From assembly GCA_008973525.1 (NCBI GenBank), contig WACJ01000009.1, positions 1,178,001 to 1,242,000 of the forward strand: a stretch of DNA of 64,000 nt. Direction: 5' to 3'. A program made the position numbers and the translations under genes. This DNA comes from Stenopsyche tienmushanensis (taxonomy: Eukaryota > Arthropoda > Insecta > Trichoptera > Stenopsychidae). Below, one piece after another: positions 33,307 to 44,873 of the stretch (within the stretch, counting starts at the first letter, position 1; each line of letters begins with the position of its first letter). The notes under the pieces are model-generated. The model did not search any database and was not told where the DNA came from. It worked only from the letters and a program-made list of their open reading frames with translations.

Positions 33307-35099
33307 TATTTTGAAACTTAAGGATTGTACTTTAATTTACTTTTTGCTTGACCTTGCTATTTGTTTTTTTTCGCGCTCTACAAACATGTGTGCATTAGTT
33401 TTCAGCCTACCTTCATAATATAATAGTAATTCGTAATAATTCGTAAAGTTTTAGAAAACATATGTTGGCTTTATTTCAATCAGCTTTTGAATGTACATGT
33501 CGAAAAAAATCACCGATTAGTAATAAAAAAAATATTATTAGAGTTGATATTATATATTTTTGGCGATAATTGTAATGATTTAGTAAAGAATAAGGTGAAA
33601 GATTAATCAGGATATTAAAACACTGTTCCAAATATTTTTTTCCTATTTCGGATGGTGGAACTTAATTTGAAATTTTATGAAAAGAGGAGATTTTTAAGAA
33701 AAACTCTGTCAATAGATTTTTATTGTGGAATTTATGAAATTATTGTTAAAATGCTATGAAAATATTATTTTTGAAATCCTGCTTTTTAAATTAAAAATCA
33801 AATCAGTGTCGATTGTGTGTAGTAAAATAAAAATCACCCAGCTGTTATATTAATAAGCCAATTGATCTAATGAATGTTAAGGACATACACGTCTTGTGGA
33901 CCGCAGGGAAGAGATTAGAAATACATACCGAATAAAATAAGGGTGTGTTTGTGGGTGGGTATATGTGGGTTTGTTCCGCTTGGCGCAGGACAGCGGACAG
34001 GGTGGTACATTTTAAAAGGTTTTTTTTAGAGTCGTACCCCCTCGAGGGTTAGGAGCCTAAAAGCACTATCTCAACCAGAGCTCTACAAGTCTTCTCAAAT
34101 TCAACTTACTTTTACCGGGGAAACAACTTATCGATGTGTTACCCACTTTGCAGCGCCGCTGGAAGGGTCTGGGGTCTTCAATCTTATTTTGCTTTGGGCT
34201 TTTACGGGTTACTCCCCGAGTTGCCTTTGATAGGGATAAATAATGGTTCAACAAACACTTTCAATTTCAATTCGGGCGTCTTTATTTTCGCCGTGACGAT
34301 ATTTGGCCCGGCCAATTCCAATGACCCAATATTATTTTAATCCGCAAAACGAAGACTTAGATTAAATAAAAGATGATTTCGATGCGTGTCTGCAACATGA
34401 AATTGCAGCTGATCGCTAGACCACTTTGACTGCTATTTCAGAAATGCAGATTTAATCGGCTTTCCGCAATGGAGACCTCTGTTCCCAAGATAGGTTCTAC
34501 GAATGTCTACCATCATCTAGAGCGGAGAGAGCTTTTTATTTTATCAGAGTGCTTAAATCATGCAGGTTTACTTACGGTGCCCACTTGGCAGATTGTCACC
34601 GGCGTGTTTGTATGGGCCACCCCAGGTTCCACTCTGGCCTCCCTCCATACAGTTCGAGTAGGTAGCACAGGGCCGCGAATTGAGGGGGGCCGTGGGTGCA
34701 GGGTGATGGGCGTCACATCATATAAATTGCTAAGTTTGTGACTTTCGCAAGTTTCTCAGCTTAAGTACTTGAGCGGAGCATTTCAGAATTGCCGACCTTT
34801 TATAAATATTTTTGTCATTCCATTTGGTTGGAAAACTTTTACTTACTTATTTACGGAAAATATGGCCAGTCAAGCAATATATATTATGATATTTTATTGT
34901 TGAAAGTTCACCCAATTCGTTGTGAGGGTCTTTTAATAATGCCGGAAAATCAAATATAATTTTGAGCTATTTATTTCATAGCCTGGGGTTAATGAAATAA
35001 GCGCTAATCACTACAATCGAATTATTTATAGTATTTTAATACTTCAAAATCAGTTGTTTAGTGATATTGATGACACGTTTTTGTCGTTTCTGACACCAA
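33307..35099. other. Intergenic, nothing recognised
   Basis: AT-rich to 33850, then mixed sequence with unique GC-richer patches at 34140-34330 and 34480-34720. No gene recognised. Confidence 0.35.
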
Positions 35100-35260
35100 T
35101 GTAACGTGGTGGAACGGGAGCATTCACGCCTCGCTCCACCTGCTTATCGAATTGGCCGCGCTCGACGCGGGTACGTTTTTTTTCGGGTCGTAATAGAACC
35201 ATGCGGTGGGACCGGTGCCGAATAGAAATATTCTTGTCTTAGCTAATTTCTTTATTGATG
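35100..35260 (-). repeat. LTR relative, partial, with primer-binding-like site
   Basis: TGTAACGTGGTGGAACGGG is followed by the same layout as 4780-4905 (GCGGGT-ACG-TTTTTT-CGGGTCGT, TTAGCTAATTTCTTTATT). On the minus strand the LTR end ACGTTACA is followed by TTGGTGTCAGAAACG (35099-35085), a typical primer-binding-site start for LTR retrotransposons. Confidence 0.6.
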
Positions 35261-35362
35261 ACGAGTAAAAAGATTCAAAAAATTCAAGACTATTAGACGA
35301 TCAATTAAAAACGATTGATATGTGGCGAATTTTGTTTGATTGAATGAATCTTATTACTTATG

Positions 35363-35650
35363 TTAGCTAATAAGCAGATTATTACGATTGAGATTGGTTT
35401 CTTCAATTTTTTTCAGACGATAAAATTTGGACAAAAGGTCTGTCGTCCGATTCGAGAGAGTTTCGTAGCTTTTGCTCAGATATTGTTGCCTCCAAGATAA
35501 AGCGCTTTGCTTAAATAAAACATAACGCGCCAGTTGTTCTCTGCGAGCGTTTATGTAAAATTCATATTTCATTTTTGTACGAGCAGTCCGCTTCATAAAA
35601 ACATATTGCCAATTCGCTTTCAGGATAAAAGGCCTTTTTCTGGCTAACAA
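35363..35650 (-). CDS. Unrecognised 95-codon ORF
   Basis: A basic, helix-rich reading (MLARKRPFILKANWQYVFMK, ARREQLARYVLFKQSALSWR, LLSKFYRLKKIEETN) next to an LTR relative. It looks more protein-like than most frames here but I recognise no domain and see no splice or start context. It may be part of a retroelement. Confidence 0.2.
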   Translation of the reverse strand: MLARKRPFILKANWQYVFMKRTARTKMKYEFYINARREQLARYVLFKQSALSWRQQYLSKSYETLSNRTTDLLSKFYRLKKIEETNLNRNNLLIS

Positions 35651-35954
35651 TCACAGTGACACCACTATATTTCGCGTTTACCCAGCTCGGGATAGGACTT
35701 CATCTGCGAAGGAAGGGACGAACGAGGATGCAAAGATGATGCCCCATTGAATAGTCTTTTGGTTGCATAATTTAAATAACGATTCGATTAAATAATATCG
35801 AATCAGTTATATCAGTTTCAGAATAAGATATGTAAGTAGACGAGCATGAGATAACCGCAAAAGTGACCACATGCCTTTTTGGTTCTTTTATTCCAGTCAG
35901 TAGATATTGATGAGTAGATATGTTGGTCAAATGATACATTATTTAATTATAACT

Positions 35955-36484
35955 AAATCTAATCCAGGGATCCTGGATTCCCGGACAGTTTTAGGTGCTT
36001 ATGAATTCCGGGATTAGTAAATGTAATTCCGAAAAAATCGGGATTGAAATTTTTCACCAGCACGATGAAGGCTACTAAATCGAAAAATTTCCGCTGAAAT
36101 CTGGACGCTTGGAAATAGTGGCGTAACTACTAATTGGCGAGCTTAGGCGACGCATAGGCCATTTACTGTTTAATCTATATATATATACATATATACAGTA
36201 CATATATATTATTCAAATTATTATATAAACCTTTCCCTACCGGTGATGTATTTACTACACCTCGACTCTTATAATGGAAATATCGATATGAAATATAATA
36301 GATACGGGGTTCAGATTTTTTGTATTACTCCGTAATATAATTACGAATCACATCAAAGTATTATAGTATACAAGTATTCTTCTGCAGCGACAGAAATAAA
36401 TAATTTGTCGGGAAATATTCGGGATGATCTAATGCAATCCCGAAATCCCGGGATCGAAAATTTGGCTCGAGATTGGATTCCCTA
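35955..36484 (+). mobile_element. Short hAT-type element
   Basis: The left side (about 35966: CAGGGATCCTGGATTCCCGG) and right end GATTGGATTCCCTA enclose the same roughly 400-bp arm as 6348-6860: CGATGAAGGCTACTAAATCG, CGGTGATGTATTTACTACAC, CCGTAATATAATTACGAATC. It has no transposase. The left terminus is eroded. Confidence 0.75.
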
Positions 36485-36629
36485 GTTATCACATAACATA
36501 AACGGCAGTCCTGCTCACGAGGAGATACGAAGTAAGTCCAAGAATTAGATCCAAATGTACCAGCGAGTAATTCAGGGGCATCTATAATAAATGCAGTGGG
36601 CTAAATCTGAGGAATAAGATGCATGATGA

Positions 36630-36800
36630 AGCAATTCGAACTTTAGCTCTTAGGCTTTATTGCCGTGAAGCTTCGCCAAATACTCGATTGAAACATCGAC
36701 GCTGTCTTTGTTCCATTATGAGCAAATGCGGTACCCATCTTGCGCACAGCTTTTTCATGTGCAAGTTTTCAGTCAACATGCGATGTGTAGCGTTTTTTAA
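36630..36800 (-). pseudogene. mariner (irritans-type) scrap
   Basis: The minus strand reads MKKLCARWVPHLLIMEQRQR, the linker before the first catalytic Asp in irritans-subfamily mariners. It continues shortly with frame shifts. Related scraps are at 43685 and 48235. Confidence 0.65.
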
Positions 36801-37100
36801 AATGTGCTTTCATTAGACGGTCAACCAATACTATTTAGTGGATTTTCTTCACTATTTATGGCCTCATTTAACTCTACCAGCTACTAATTTAATATATTTT
36901 TGCCGCAAACGAAGCAGTAGACTCCCCGAGAGTAGAATCAAGTTTAGTTTTAATATTTGTTGGATTGGTTGGACCAATTTATTCCATGTTTACAAATTCA
37001 CTATTGATGGCTGCCAAACAAATATTAAATAACAAAGCATCTTCAAGCTTGAAAATTTCGCTTTTAAAGATAAGTATTTTATATTTTATTAGCTATTTAT

Positions 37101-37970
37101 ATGTTAGGTCGGGTACTTCTAGGACTAGATACAGAAGGAAGCTGGCCGGGGTCCAGCGGCAGGGAGCGCTCCGAGGCAGCATACAGAATTGTATCTGAAG
37201 AAGCGGTGCTCGTGATCGCTGGAATACCCCCGCTGGACCTCCAAGCAAAGAAGAGGACCTTGGACTACGAAGATCCTAAAAGTCGCAATGAACATGACCA
37301 GAAACTGAGGGAAGCCTGGCAACGGAGATGGGATCAGTCCAGCAAGGGAAGATGGACCCATCGACTTATCCCGGTCATAAGTCGGTGGAGGGCCCGGGAA
37401 CACGGTGAAACAACCTACCGCTTGACGCAGGTGCTCACTGGGCACGGATGCTTCGGTGCGTACCTGATGCGGATTGGCAAAGAACTATCCGCTACGTGCC
37501 AACACTGCCAAGCGGAGGTCGACGACGCAGAGCACACCATCATTGGCTGTGAGGCTTGGGCACCCCAGAGAATACTGCTGAAACAAGCACTCGGGGTGAC
37601 CGAGCTCAACGCTGACAACATGGTCCACAGCATGATGGAAAGCAAGAGAAAATGGGACCTTTGGCGCGACTATGTAGAAGACATCATGAGCGCCAAAGAA
37701 GACAGTGAAAGAGAGAGGCGCAGAGCGCCTCTTCAACAATAGAATAGGGCCATTAAATGGCTAGACTACCTGTCACCCTTGAAGCAATGTGTAAAACAAT
37801 ACCAGGGGGACAGAGGAGACCAAAGGGAGCGATTTAGTGGGCAGGTGCGGCTGGTGGGTTTCCCTTATGGAAACTCATACAGACGTAAATCCCACACTCC
37901 CCGGATGATGGCAACATTATCCGGAAGTCTTGCGAAGATTTACGCTCCCACAGGAAAAAAAAAAAAAAAG
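37101..37970 (+). mobile_element. R1-clade LINE, 5'-truncated 3' end
   Basis: The open frame to 37742 encodes the ORF2 C-terminal region: EAAYRIVSEEAVLVIAGIPP, RWTHRLIPVISRWRAREHGE, TYRLTQVLTGHGCFGAYLMR, then the zinc-knuckle-like CQHCQAEVDDAEHTIIGC (C-x2-C, H, C). It is 213 codons open, the best preserved LINE in the window. A 3' UTR of about 210 bp follows and ends in A14 (about 37956-37969). The 5' end is cut, as usual for LINE copies; no reverse transcriptase core remains. No target duplication identified. Confidence 0.9.
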
Positions 37971-39713
37971 GGACTAGATCTCAAGATCTCATCTTCTTCA
38001 ATTATGAAGCATATCTGATTACAAATTAACAACGCAAATAAATTACAATTTGATGAAACGAATTTGTGACGTACTCATTACTTGTATTGGGAAGTCATGG
38101 ACATGCTGGTCGTCAACTTCGTTCTTCGCCACCTGGGCGATTACATAGCACGCAAATTAAGGCAACAGATCCATTGCAAGGCCGTTTATATATTGAGTTG
38201 ATAATATTGGCAAGGATGCCAAACATCTGGGTCTGTACAGCTGTTGTTGGTGTTTCGGACTCTTTTATAGAAATGTGTTTTCCAATTATGATTAATTTTA
38301 AAGCGCAATTGTATTGAGAAACTATCACTGTAGTCGTATCATGAGGTTCGCTTGTATTGCTGTTTGATAGATAATTTTCCCTATTTAAACGAAAGATAGT
38401 ATACCTTCCATCCCCAAAGCTTTCGAAGGTGGCTATTTTCGAGTTTGTCCCATTTCTTAATAACAACAGTAAGATGTAAATAGTGGGAGGGGCAGGGGGT
38501 CACCCATTTAAATCCTAGTGAGAGTAGATGGCAGTAAACAGTACTCGGCGTGGATCCATTAAGTAAATGCACTCCGCCCTGCACTCCGCACTGCATTAAT
38601 ATTGCATTTCTTGCGAACGTATCTGTGCCGCACGTAAACTATCCGATGCCAAGCACGGGGAGCTTGCAGGATGCGATCTGCTTCGACTCCACTCTGTTTA
38701 AGTGGTTTTAGATACATAAACATACCACATCATAACTTTTTAGACCTGATTAAATTATTCAGGAGCTATGAAAGTATTGGTCAAATATTTCCATCAAAAA
38801 ATTGACTATTCAGCCGAATGCTGCTATAATACAGTAGGCATATCTAGATACGCTCGAAGTTTTAAAAAGAGCTTTGATAGACATTTTGAATGGCTTATTG
38901 TGGTTATTTTTATTTAATATGAGTATAATCAGCCCTAGTATAATACAGTTATATGATTCCACGACAACATCGTATAAACGAGGTTTGAAGTTTATACAAT
39001 GATTTTCGTCCGGTAGAATGAAATGTCTTAGCTACTAAGAAAAGTTGATTTTAAATGGAGATTGTTAGCTAAAATATGAAAATGTGTTTGTGTAATATAT
39101 AATAAAACAGAGTTGAGGTGGCGAATGCGTCTAGCGTGCCTATGATGCATGCGATGGGAACGGAGAGAAGACAAACAATCATCTCTCTCTTTCCGGCCAA
39201 TTGCCGATTGGAGTTTCACTTCACGTGACGTTCAAATCAATTTGCTTCACTGCACTTATACAAATATTACTTTTAAAATCTGTAATAAGTTATTGTCAAC
39301 CTTTATATATTACTTTTTCAATTTAAGTTTTCAAAGATTAATTTTCAATTTAAACAAAGTTTTAATTTATCAATACAAAGCCTTTATTAAAATTGGCAGA
39401 TTTTATAACAGCGGATGCAGTTTCCCCTCGGAGTTTAATTTTATGTAGTGAGAATCACTTGTTAAAATTTCAAAACCATCCTTTACTAGCAAAAATATCA
39501 TGTTTAAACTTTCAACTGGCAATGACTCATCAATGCGACGCGCCGGTGAGTCGTTGGCAGTTAAAAGGTTAATAATGTTTTCATCCATTTTTTTAAATTA
39601 TTGTAGTCTTCTATTCAAATCATAAGAGCTTCTTTTTATTATTACTGAGTGTGTACGAAGAATTTTGACAAATAATGTTAAATAAATGCCGTGCTGTACG
39701 AGGTTCGAATATA
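37971..39713. other. Intergenic, nothing recognised
   Basis: Mixed composition; no exon or repeat copies recognised. A possible unique island lies at 38580-38700. Confidence 0.35.
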
Positions 39714-40113
39714 CTCAAAACTCTTTTTGTGCGACTTTTTTTTGTGCGATTTTGAAGTTATGCGCTTTTTAATTTATTTTTTTATTTTCATAAAGAGTAC
39801 GTATCGAGATATTCTGGCAGAGAGATGTTAGACATCCTTAAAAATTTACCAATGATACAAGACGCCCTTTAAATGTTACCAAAAATGTTATTTTTTAATT
39901 GCAATATTGTTTTCCTGTTTTTTTATTCGGTTTTGGATATATTTTTGTTTTTATCTTTTTTATGCGATTTTGGATATATTTTATAAATATTTTTCAAAGT
40001 TATACGGCTTGTAAAATTCATGGAACGCATCTTTACTTTTTCTACGTAAGTCATAGCTTTTTTTGTGCGATTTTCCGCGGAACGCATCTATCGCACAAAA
40101 AAAGGTTTAAGTG
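39714..40113. mobile_element. pogo-like MITE, copy 1
   Basis: The ends CTCAAAACTCTTTTTGTGCG and, inverted, CACTTAAACCTTTTTTTGTG lie between TA dinucleotides. The interior repeats TGTGCGATTTT and TTATGCG motifs and matches 54372-54705 inverted. TA duplication with CAC/CAG-type ends fits the pogo/Tigger branch of Tc1-mariner. The frame across it is chance. Confidence 0.7.
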
Positions 40114-40632
40114 TATATCATTCGACGGTGAAGCATTTAACACATTCAACATCAAACAAGCTTTAAAGCAGTCTCAAAACCACATTAAAAAACGACATTA
40201 TTTTCAAGTAACCCGATTACATAGCATAGTACAATTCACATACAAGTTGAGAAATTTATGTTATAAAGAGTACTGTATTTTTTTAAATATAAAATCGTGG
40301 AAGTAAAAAAGCGTATCTGTACAATTATTTTACTTTTAATCTACTTCAACCTTAGCCTTAATTTTTTTTTTATCACATCAAGAGTAAATTATTTGTGGTT
40401 ACTTCAATAATGTATAAAGTAAGAGGAGATTTATAAATAAGTGGTGAAACTGTAATAATTTTAAAATTTCATTAGGTCTTCCATTACAGATATATTTCCT
40501 TCGCTGTATCTGGAAACAAAATTAGCTTGAATGAAAAATGATGGATTTCTTTCGGGATAACCTAATATTTTAATTTTGTGTTACAAATCAGTCATTTATA
40601 GTTGGTCGTGTCTGACTATAAACGGATGTTAA
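40114..40632. other. Intergenic, nothing recognised
   Basis: AT-rich; no feature seen. Confidence 0.35.
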
Positions 40633-41190
40633 CCCTTTCATTAGCGAGTAAAACACATATGTTATGTTCTTATGTCCAACACTTTTCTCTCAAGACCGCG
40701 CAGCGTGATTGAAGCTTGTATAACAATAAATGAGCCTTAACACCGTTGATAGCACACAATATTCGTCAATTTCTTCGCGTAATTATAAACAATACACATT
40801 GGTGTCTTCAGTTCTAGTAACAAAATAATGCATTAGTCGAAGCTTGAAATCGACAAATTTGGACCGATCGATACAATCGATCAAATAGATTCATATTTGT
40901 TAACACGCTGAGTTTTAAGTATGTAATTGTTTTATGTGACTTTCTATTATTCATTATGATTTTAAGAAGATCATCAACCGGATACGGACAAATTCCATTC
41001 TAATTTTAATCTCTTTACATTCGCTTTTCGCAATATTCGCGTACCTTTACAGCATGACTGTATAGTGAGATGCAAGACACTCTCTCCGTCTCTGTTTTCG
41101 ATTCACTAATTTCTGCACTCAATGTGAGAGTATGCTCTTTTTGTATCACTCGAGTCCGAACGCACATATGCGCGATTACTCATCAACGGG
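40633..41190 (+). mobile_element. piggyBac-like MITE with TTAA on both sides
   Basis: TTAA then CCCTTTCATTAGCGAGTA at the left; TACTCATCAACGGG then TTAA at the right. TTAA target and CCC-starting inverted ends are the piggyBac hallmark. The 558-bp interior is non-coding. It is the best preserved of the family; diverged copies are at 5157 and in XRCC1 intron 5. Confidence 0.8.
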
Positions 41191-42725
41191 TTAATGTTTG
41201 CGATCTCCTAAATTTTATCCATAATTTGGATTTGAGCACTGATCCATTATATAGAAAATCTAGAATTTAGCCCACTTATTAATTTGAGATGATGACATTG
41301 GCCTTTGGGTTGAAAAACTTTGAGTATCATTTATATGTCCCAATTCGATTGAAAGAATGTCCACCTTCGGCACGATTGGGTTAAATTTAATATGTTTACA
41401 TATGTATGAAAGTTTTAATAAATTTTCTCGATGGCAAATGAATTTATTTTGAGCGAAAAAAGCAAATTAGTTTCACGAGTCGGATTGAAAAACTTCCTCT
41501 CTGCTTTCAAATCGTTCGTTTATGGACTTTCCTTGTAACATTTGGAAGGGCACGGGTTGCTGGAAGTCTCCATCGAGCTGACTGGGCCACTCAGGCAAGT
41601 CTCAGTATTATAGATAGCGGATTTAAGTTTTAATTGACATAATTAGCGTCACCGGGTCGCTAAGTGCACAGGCGTGTTCCGCAGATGGATCACAGGAGCC
41701 TCCCGGATCTGCCACGTAACGGATCGCTAATGCACCTTCATATCCCCTACAATGCCAAATTAACTACTTAGCATCGAATACACTGTTTGTATGTAAGACA
41801 AAGTCTATTATCGCTTATTCAATAATACCTGTCAGTATACATCAGTGTACAAAGCTCATGGTGCAGAATTGGCGTTGGTCAACCAGACGGAATGCTAGGG
41901 AGGGTTTATAAACGGTGATCCACATGTGACGCCTAGATTTTTTTAAAAATATTTTCTTCTCGAATTGTGTGACATATTGCAAATTTTTGCTGTAAATAAA
42001 CATTAGATACATCAATATAATTCAATTGTGACCATAAAAAGTCACGCAACATTGATTAGTATCGCTTAGCATTCACAATAACATCATTTGTGTGCAAATA
42101 TGAGCTAATGATTTTTTTTGGCTTAAAATATACACCAAATAGTAACTTTTTTAAAGTGTAAACATTTTTTTTAATAACACAAATAATTTTCAATACCCCA
42201 AATATAATAATTTTGCTTATTGACGAATCTATCTATTGTGAAATGAGTTTCATCGCCAAACAAAATTTTACTTGAAAACAATGGATTTGACATTCGTTGT
42301 TCAATAATAATGTAAATCTATTGTTACAATATATATCTACCCATTATTAAAATTGTACTACTTTCTACTAAAACAAAATAGCTTATGTTAATTTAAAATA
42401 TGTTATGTATAAAAATTATATGGTGTTAATATCTAGGCTCTTTATATATTCCAATGGTCAGATTCTCTAAAGAAGCTCTTCAAATGCTATTTTTTTAATC
42501 TGAATTTATCTAGATTACATTATGAAAAGTCTAAATATGTCGTCTATGTCTCCCTGAGAACGCTCTGAAAATGAAAACTGAAAATAAATCTTGGTACGTT
42601 GTTATTGCAGCAATGTCAAACAAACATGCTATTTCGGATTACGTAGTCAGAAAATCCAACAGGTTGTAATTGGGGATGAAAATCGAATGATATATGATAA
42701 TTTTTAATGAATAAGATAATTGCTA
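41191..42725. other. Intergenic; one unique island
   Basis: 41520-41760 is GC-richer, unique and contains TTTTAATTGACATAATTAGC and GGTCGCTAAGTGC-type motifs; a candidate regulatory island. The remainder is AT-rich. Confidence 0.35.
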
Positions 42726-42978
42726 CCTTGAAATAAAACTTCGTCCACTTATTGTTAAAAATGGAGCGAGTAACATAGGCTCAGTCTAACAAATAAAAAT
42801 TAATGTTTGTTTGTCCGTATTTAATGCGCTGCCACATCATTCATCCGATTGCGATAAAACTTTGTCGACTTATTGGTTACACTTGCGGAAATATTATAGA
42901 CATAATAAAAATATTTTTTGTGTATGCAGTGTAGTTATGCGACACGTGGCATTGCAACGCATTCCGGGTAATCACTAG
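42726..42978 (+). mobile_element. Helitron-like element 3' end
   Basis: Tandem ATAAAACTT(C/T)GTC and AATTAATGTTTGTTTGTCCG units as in 2755-3060. Ends GTGGCATTGCAACGCATTCC, GGGTAATCACTAG, followed by T (42979). The CTAG-T terminus fits Helitrons. Confidence 0.75.
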
Positions 42979-42994
42979 TATATAATATAATAGG

Positions 42995-43470
42995 CAAGAT
43001 ATTGGTCTACTGGTTGCTAGGAGCCAGTGTCTGTAGGCAACGGTTGAATCCCTGGGATAATGATATGGAGTAGAGGTGCGTTAAAGTAGCCTCGTCGATT
43101 TGCTCATCAAACGTAGCTGAGTTAGCCCAGCTACCATGAGTTGGGTGAGCAGGTCACCCTGTGCTGCGTGCCCATAAAGGGGTGAGTGGAACAGCCGATT
43201 ACAGTAGTTGGTGGAGACTGTGTCAAAAGCCTAACCATTATCCTCAATAGCCTAGGCATACAGGGGAGAATGGTTTTAGGCTGTTCGAACGGCGACTCGT
43301 CTACGTGGCTAGGTGTTTGTCATCTGCTGTAGCCCCCTTCAAACTGAGGTTGGACTCATGGTTGCAGTGAAACCGCGGAAGTAATCCCTTGAATATAGCT
43401 TAATCTTAGTCATTCCTCCTCCATCCCACCTTCGGGTGCACGTAGTCCGAAGCTGGTATTACTGGGATCT
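42995..43470 (-). repeat. Dispersed repeat family B
   Basis: Reverse complement of 63200-63645 over about 450 bp: GGCAACGGTTGAATCCCTGG, AACGTAGCTGAGTTAGCCCA, CAGGTCACCCTGTGC, GGTTTTAGGCTGTTCGAACG. A GGTTGAATCC box and a TGGTCTACTGG box about 40 bp before it resemble RNA polymerase III B and A boxes, so a tRNA-derived SINE is possible; a LINE 3' region is the alternative. Confidence 0.65.
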
Positions 43471-43684
43471 TAATGGGATTGAACATTAGTGATCCCCCAA
43501 ATCCACTTAGTCGCTATCTGTGGTCTGTCATCTGCCCTCAATAGATCCACTTTTTTCCAAAAAGTCATATTCAAAAGACCCTATCCTATTTTAGTCACAT
43601 TAACTCTTTCAAGTGTTAATGTGTCAATGACTAATATAGCAAGCATTTCAAAGTGCTGTACATTGCACATTGACTAAAATTTGG
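43471..43684. other. Intergenic, nothing recognised
   Basis: Short unique stretch between two transposon remnants. Confidence 0.3.
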
Positions 43685-43800
43685 ACATGAGAAAGCTGTG
43701 CACAAGATGAGTGCCGCGTTTGCTCACAATGAAACAAAACCAGAGTCGTGAGGATGTTTCAATCTAGTGTTTGGCAGCGATGTTTCACAACAATAAAACT
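43685..43800 (+). pseudogene. mariner (irritans-type) scrap
   Basis: Reads DMRKLCTR, a stop, VPRLLTMKQNQSREDVSI, matching 48235 and the irritans-type linker. Frame broken; no ends. Confidence 0.6.
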
Positions 43801-44669
43801 GAGCCGTTTGTGATGATATAAAGAAAAAAACGACTGCATTTGGCGGAAAAGAAAGTATTGTTACATCAAAGGTTTATAATTTAATTATTGTATTGTAGAT
43901 TAACCCGTGCAGGAAAATATAATTATAAATCTGCTGCAGGTACAAGGTTAAGCGTTCGCTATTTTATCTCGCAGCTTTCGAGTTGTTTGTAGAGCTCTAA
44001 TTAAAATTCGGTTTATCGTCGAATAAGATCAAAAATAAAAATAATAAAATACAAGAAGAGAAATGGTAGTATCTGCAATTTGAGATGGAGGTAAAGCATT
44101 TTCACGGTCGCTCGCTCTACTCCTCATCATCTCCACTCCTCCACTTCTCCACTTCCAAATGAAGTGAATTACACACTTCGCCGGTCTTTCAATAAGCGGC
44201 CAGTGGAGCGAGCGGAGATGGCCCGCCATTGTAAACACTTTGCTGGATACACCGACCTTCTGCAAAGGTGGAATAAAGAGGGATGAAGGTGAGAAACATA
44301 AATCTTGGTATCATCCCAAAATAATATCGTTCGTTCCGCTCTTTTTGCAGTTAACCACTTTCATAACGCGTATCATAAAACCCACCATATTGAATATTTA
44401 AGGACGAAGATAAGTATCGCCGATGACTTTCATTATAATAGGATTAGCATTAAGGCGTAGGCACCATGAAATTTTATATTTTATGGGATGAAGCCATAAA
44501 TTATTACATTTTACTTACGCATCTTGTCATTTAAATTTACAGCAATGGGGTAAATGTCGTCATGATCCTGAATAAAACATTGTAATATTAATAGAGGCCT
44601 AGTAATATTTACATTGAGAAGATATTTCTGCCTACTGATATATAAAGGAAATATTCTAATTTAAATCAT
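43801..44669. other. Intergenic; unique CpG-richer patch
   Basis: 44080-44270 is GC-richer and CpG-containing (CGGTCGCTCGCTCTACTCC, GCGAGCGGAGATGGCCCGCC). A 78-codon minus frame across it is unconvincing. Confidence 0.35.
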
Positions 44670-44873
44670 TGTAGCGTGGGGTAAATAATATCTCGGTGTG
44701 AATCCGTGCAGATGCAATTTGTGAGATTAACAGCGTTCTCTTTTCATTGTTCTGTGCATAGTTGAAGTTGAAAAGAAAAATAGGAGCGAGTCGACCGACA
44801 GTCTTGACCGCGGAAGGATCTGTTCTTCCGACTTCCCCAGATCTCGCAGCCAGGACCGACTTGACATAATACA
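44670..44873 (+). repeat. Possible LTR relative
   Basis: Starts TGTAGCGTGGGG, the same 5' end as the minus-strand LTR copies, and ends near CATAATACA. Contains GCAGATGCAATTTGTG and AACAGCG, echoing motifs of the other LTRs. No target duplication (TCAT and TTGT). Confidence 0.45.

Noticed and set aside
37125..37739. Three minus-strand open frames opposite the LINE frame
   Set aside because: Antisense shadows of the R1-clade ORF2 reading at 37101-37742.
39899..40306. 135-codon plus-strand open frame rich in Phe/Tyr
   Set aside because: It overlaps the pogo-like MITE and low-complexity T-rich sequence; no domain and no conservation in the 54372 copy.
43020..43070. A tRNA gene, from A and B box-like motifs
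   Set aside because: No cloverleaf can be drawn and the sequence belongs to a dispersed repeat; at most a tRNA-derived SINE head.
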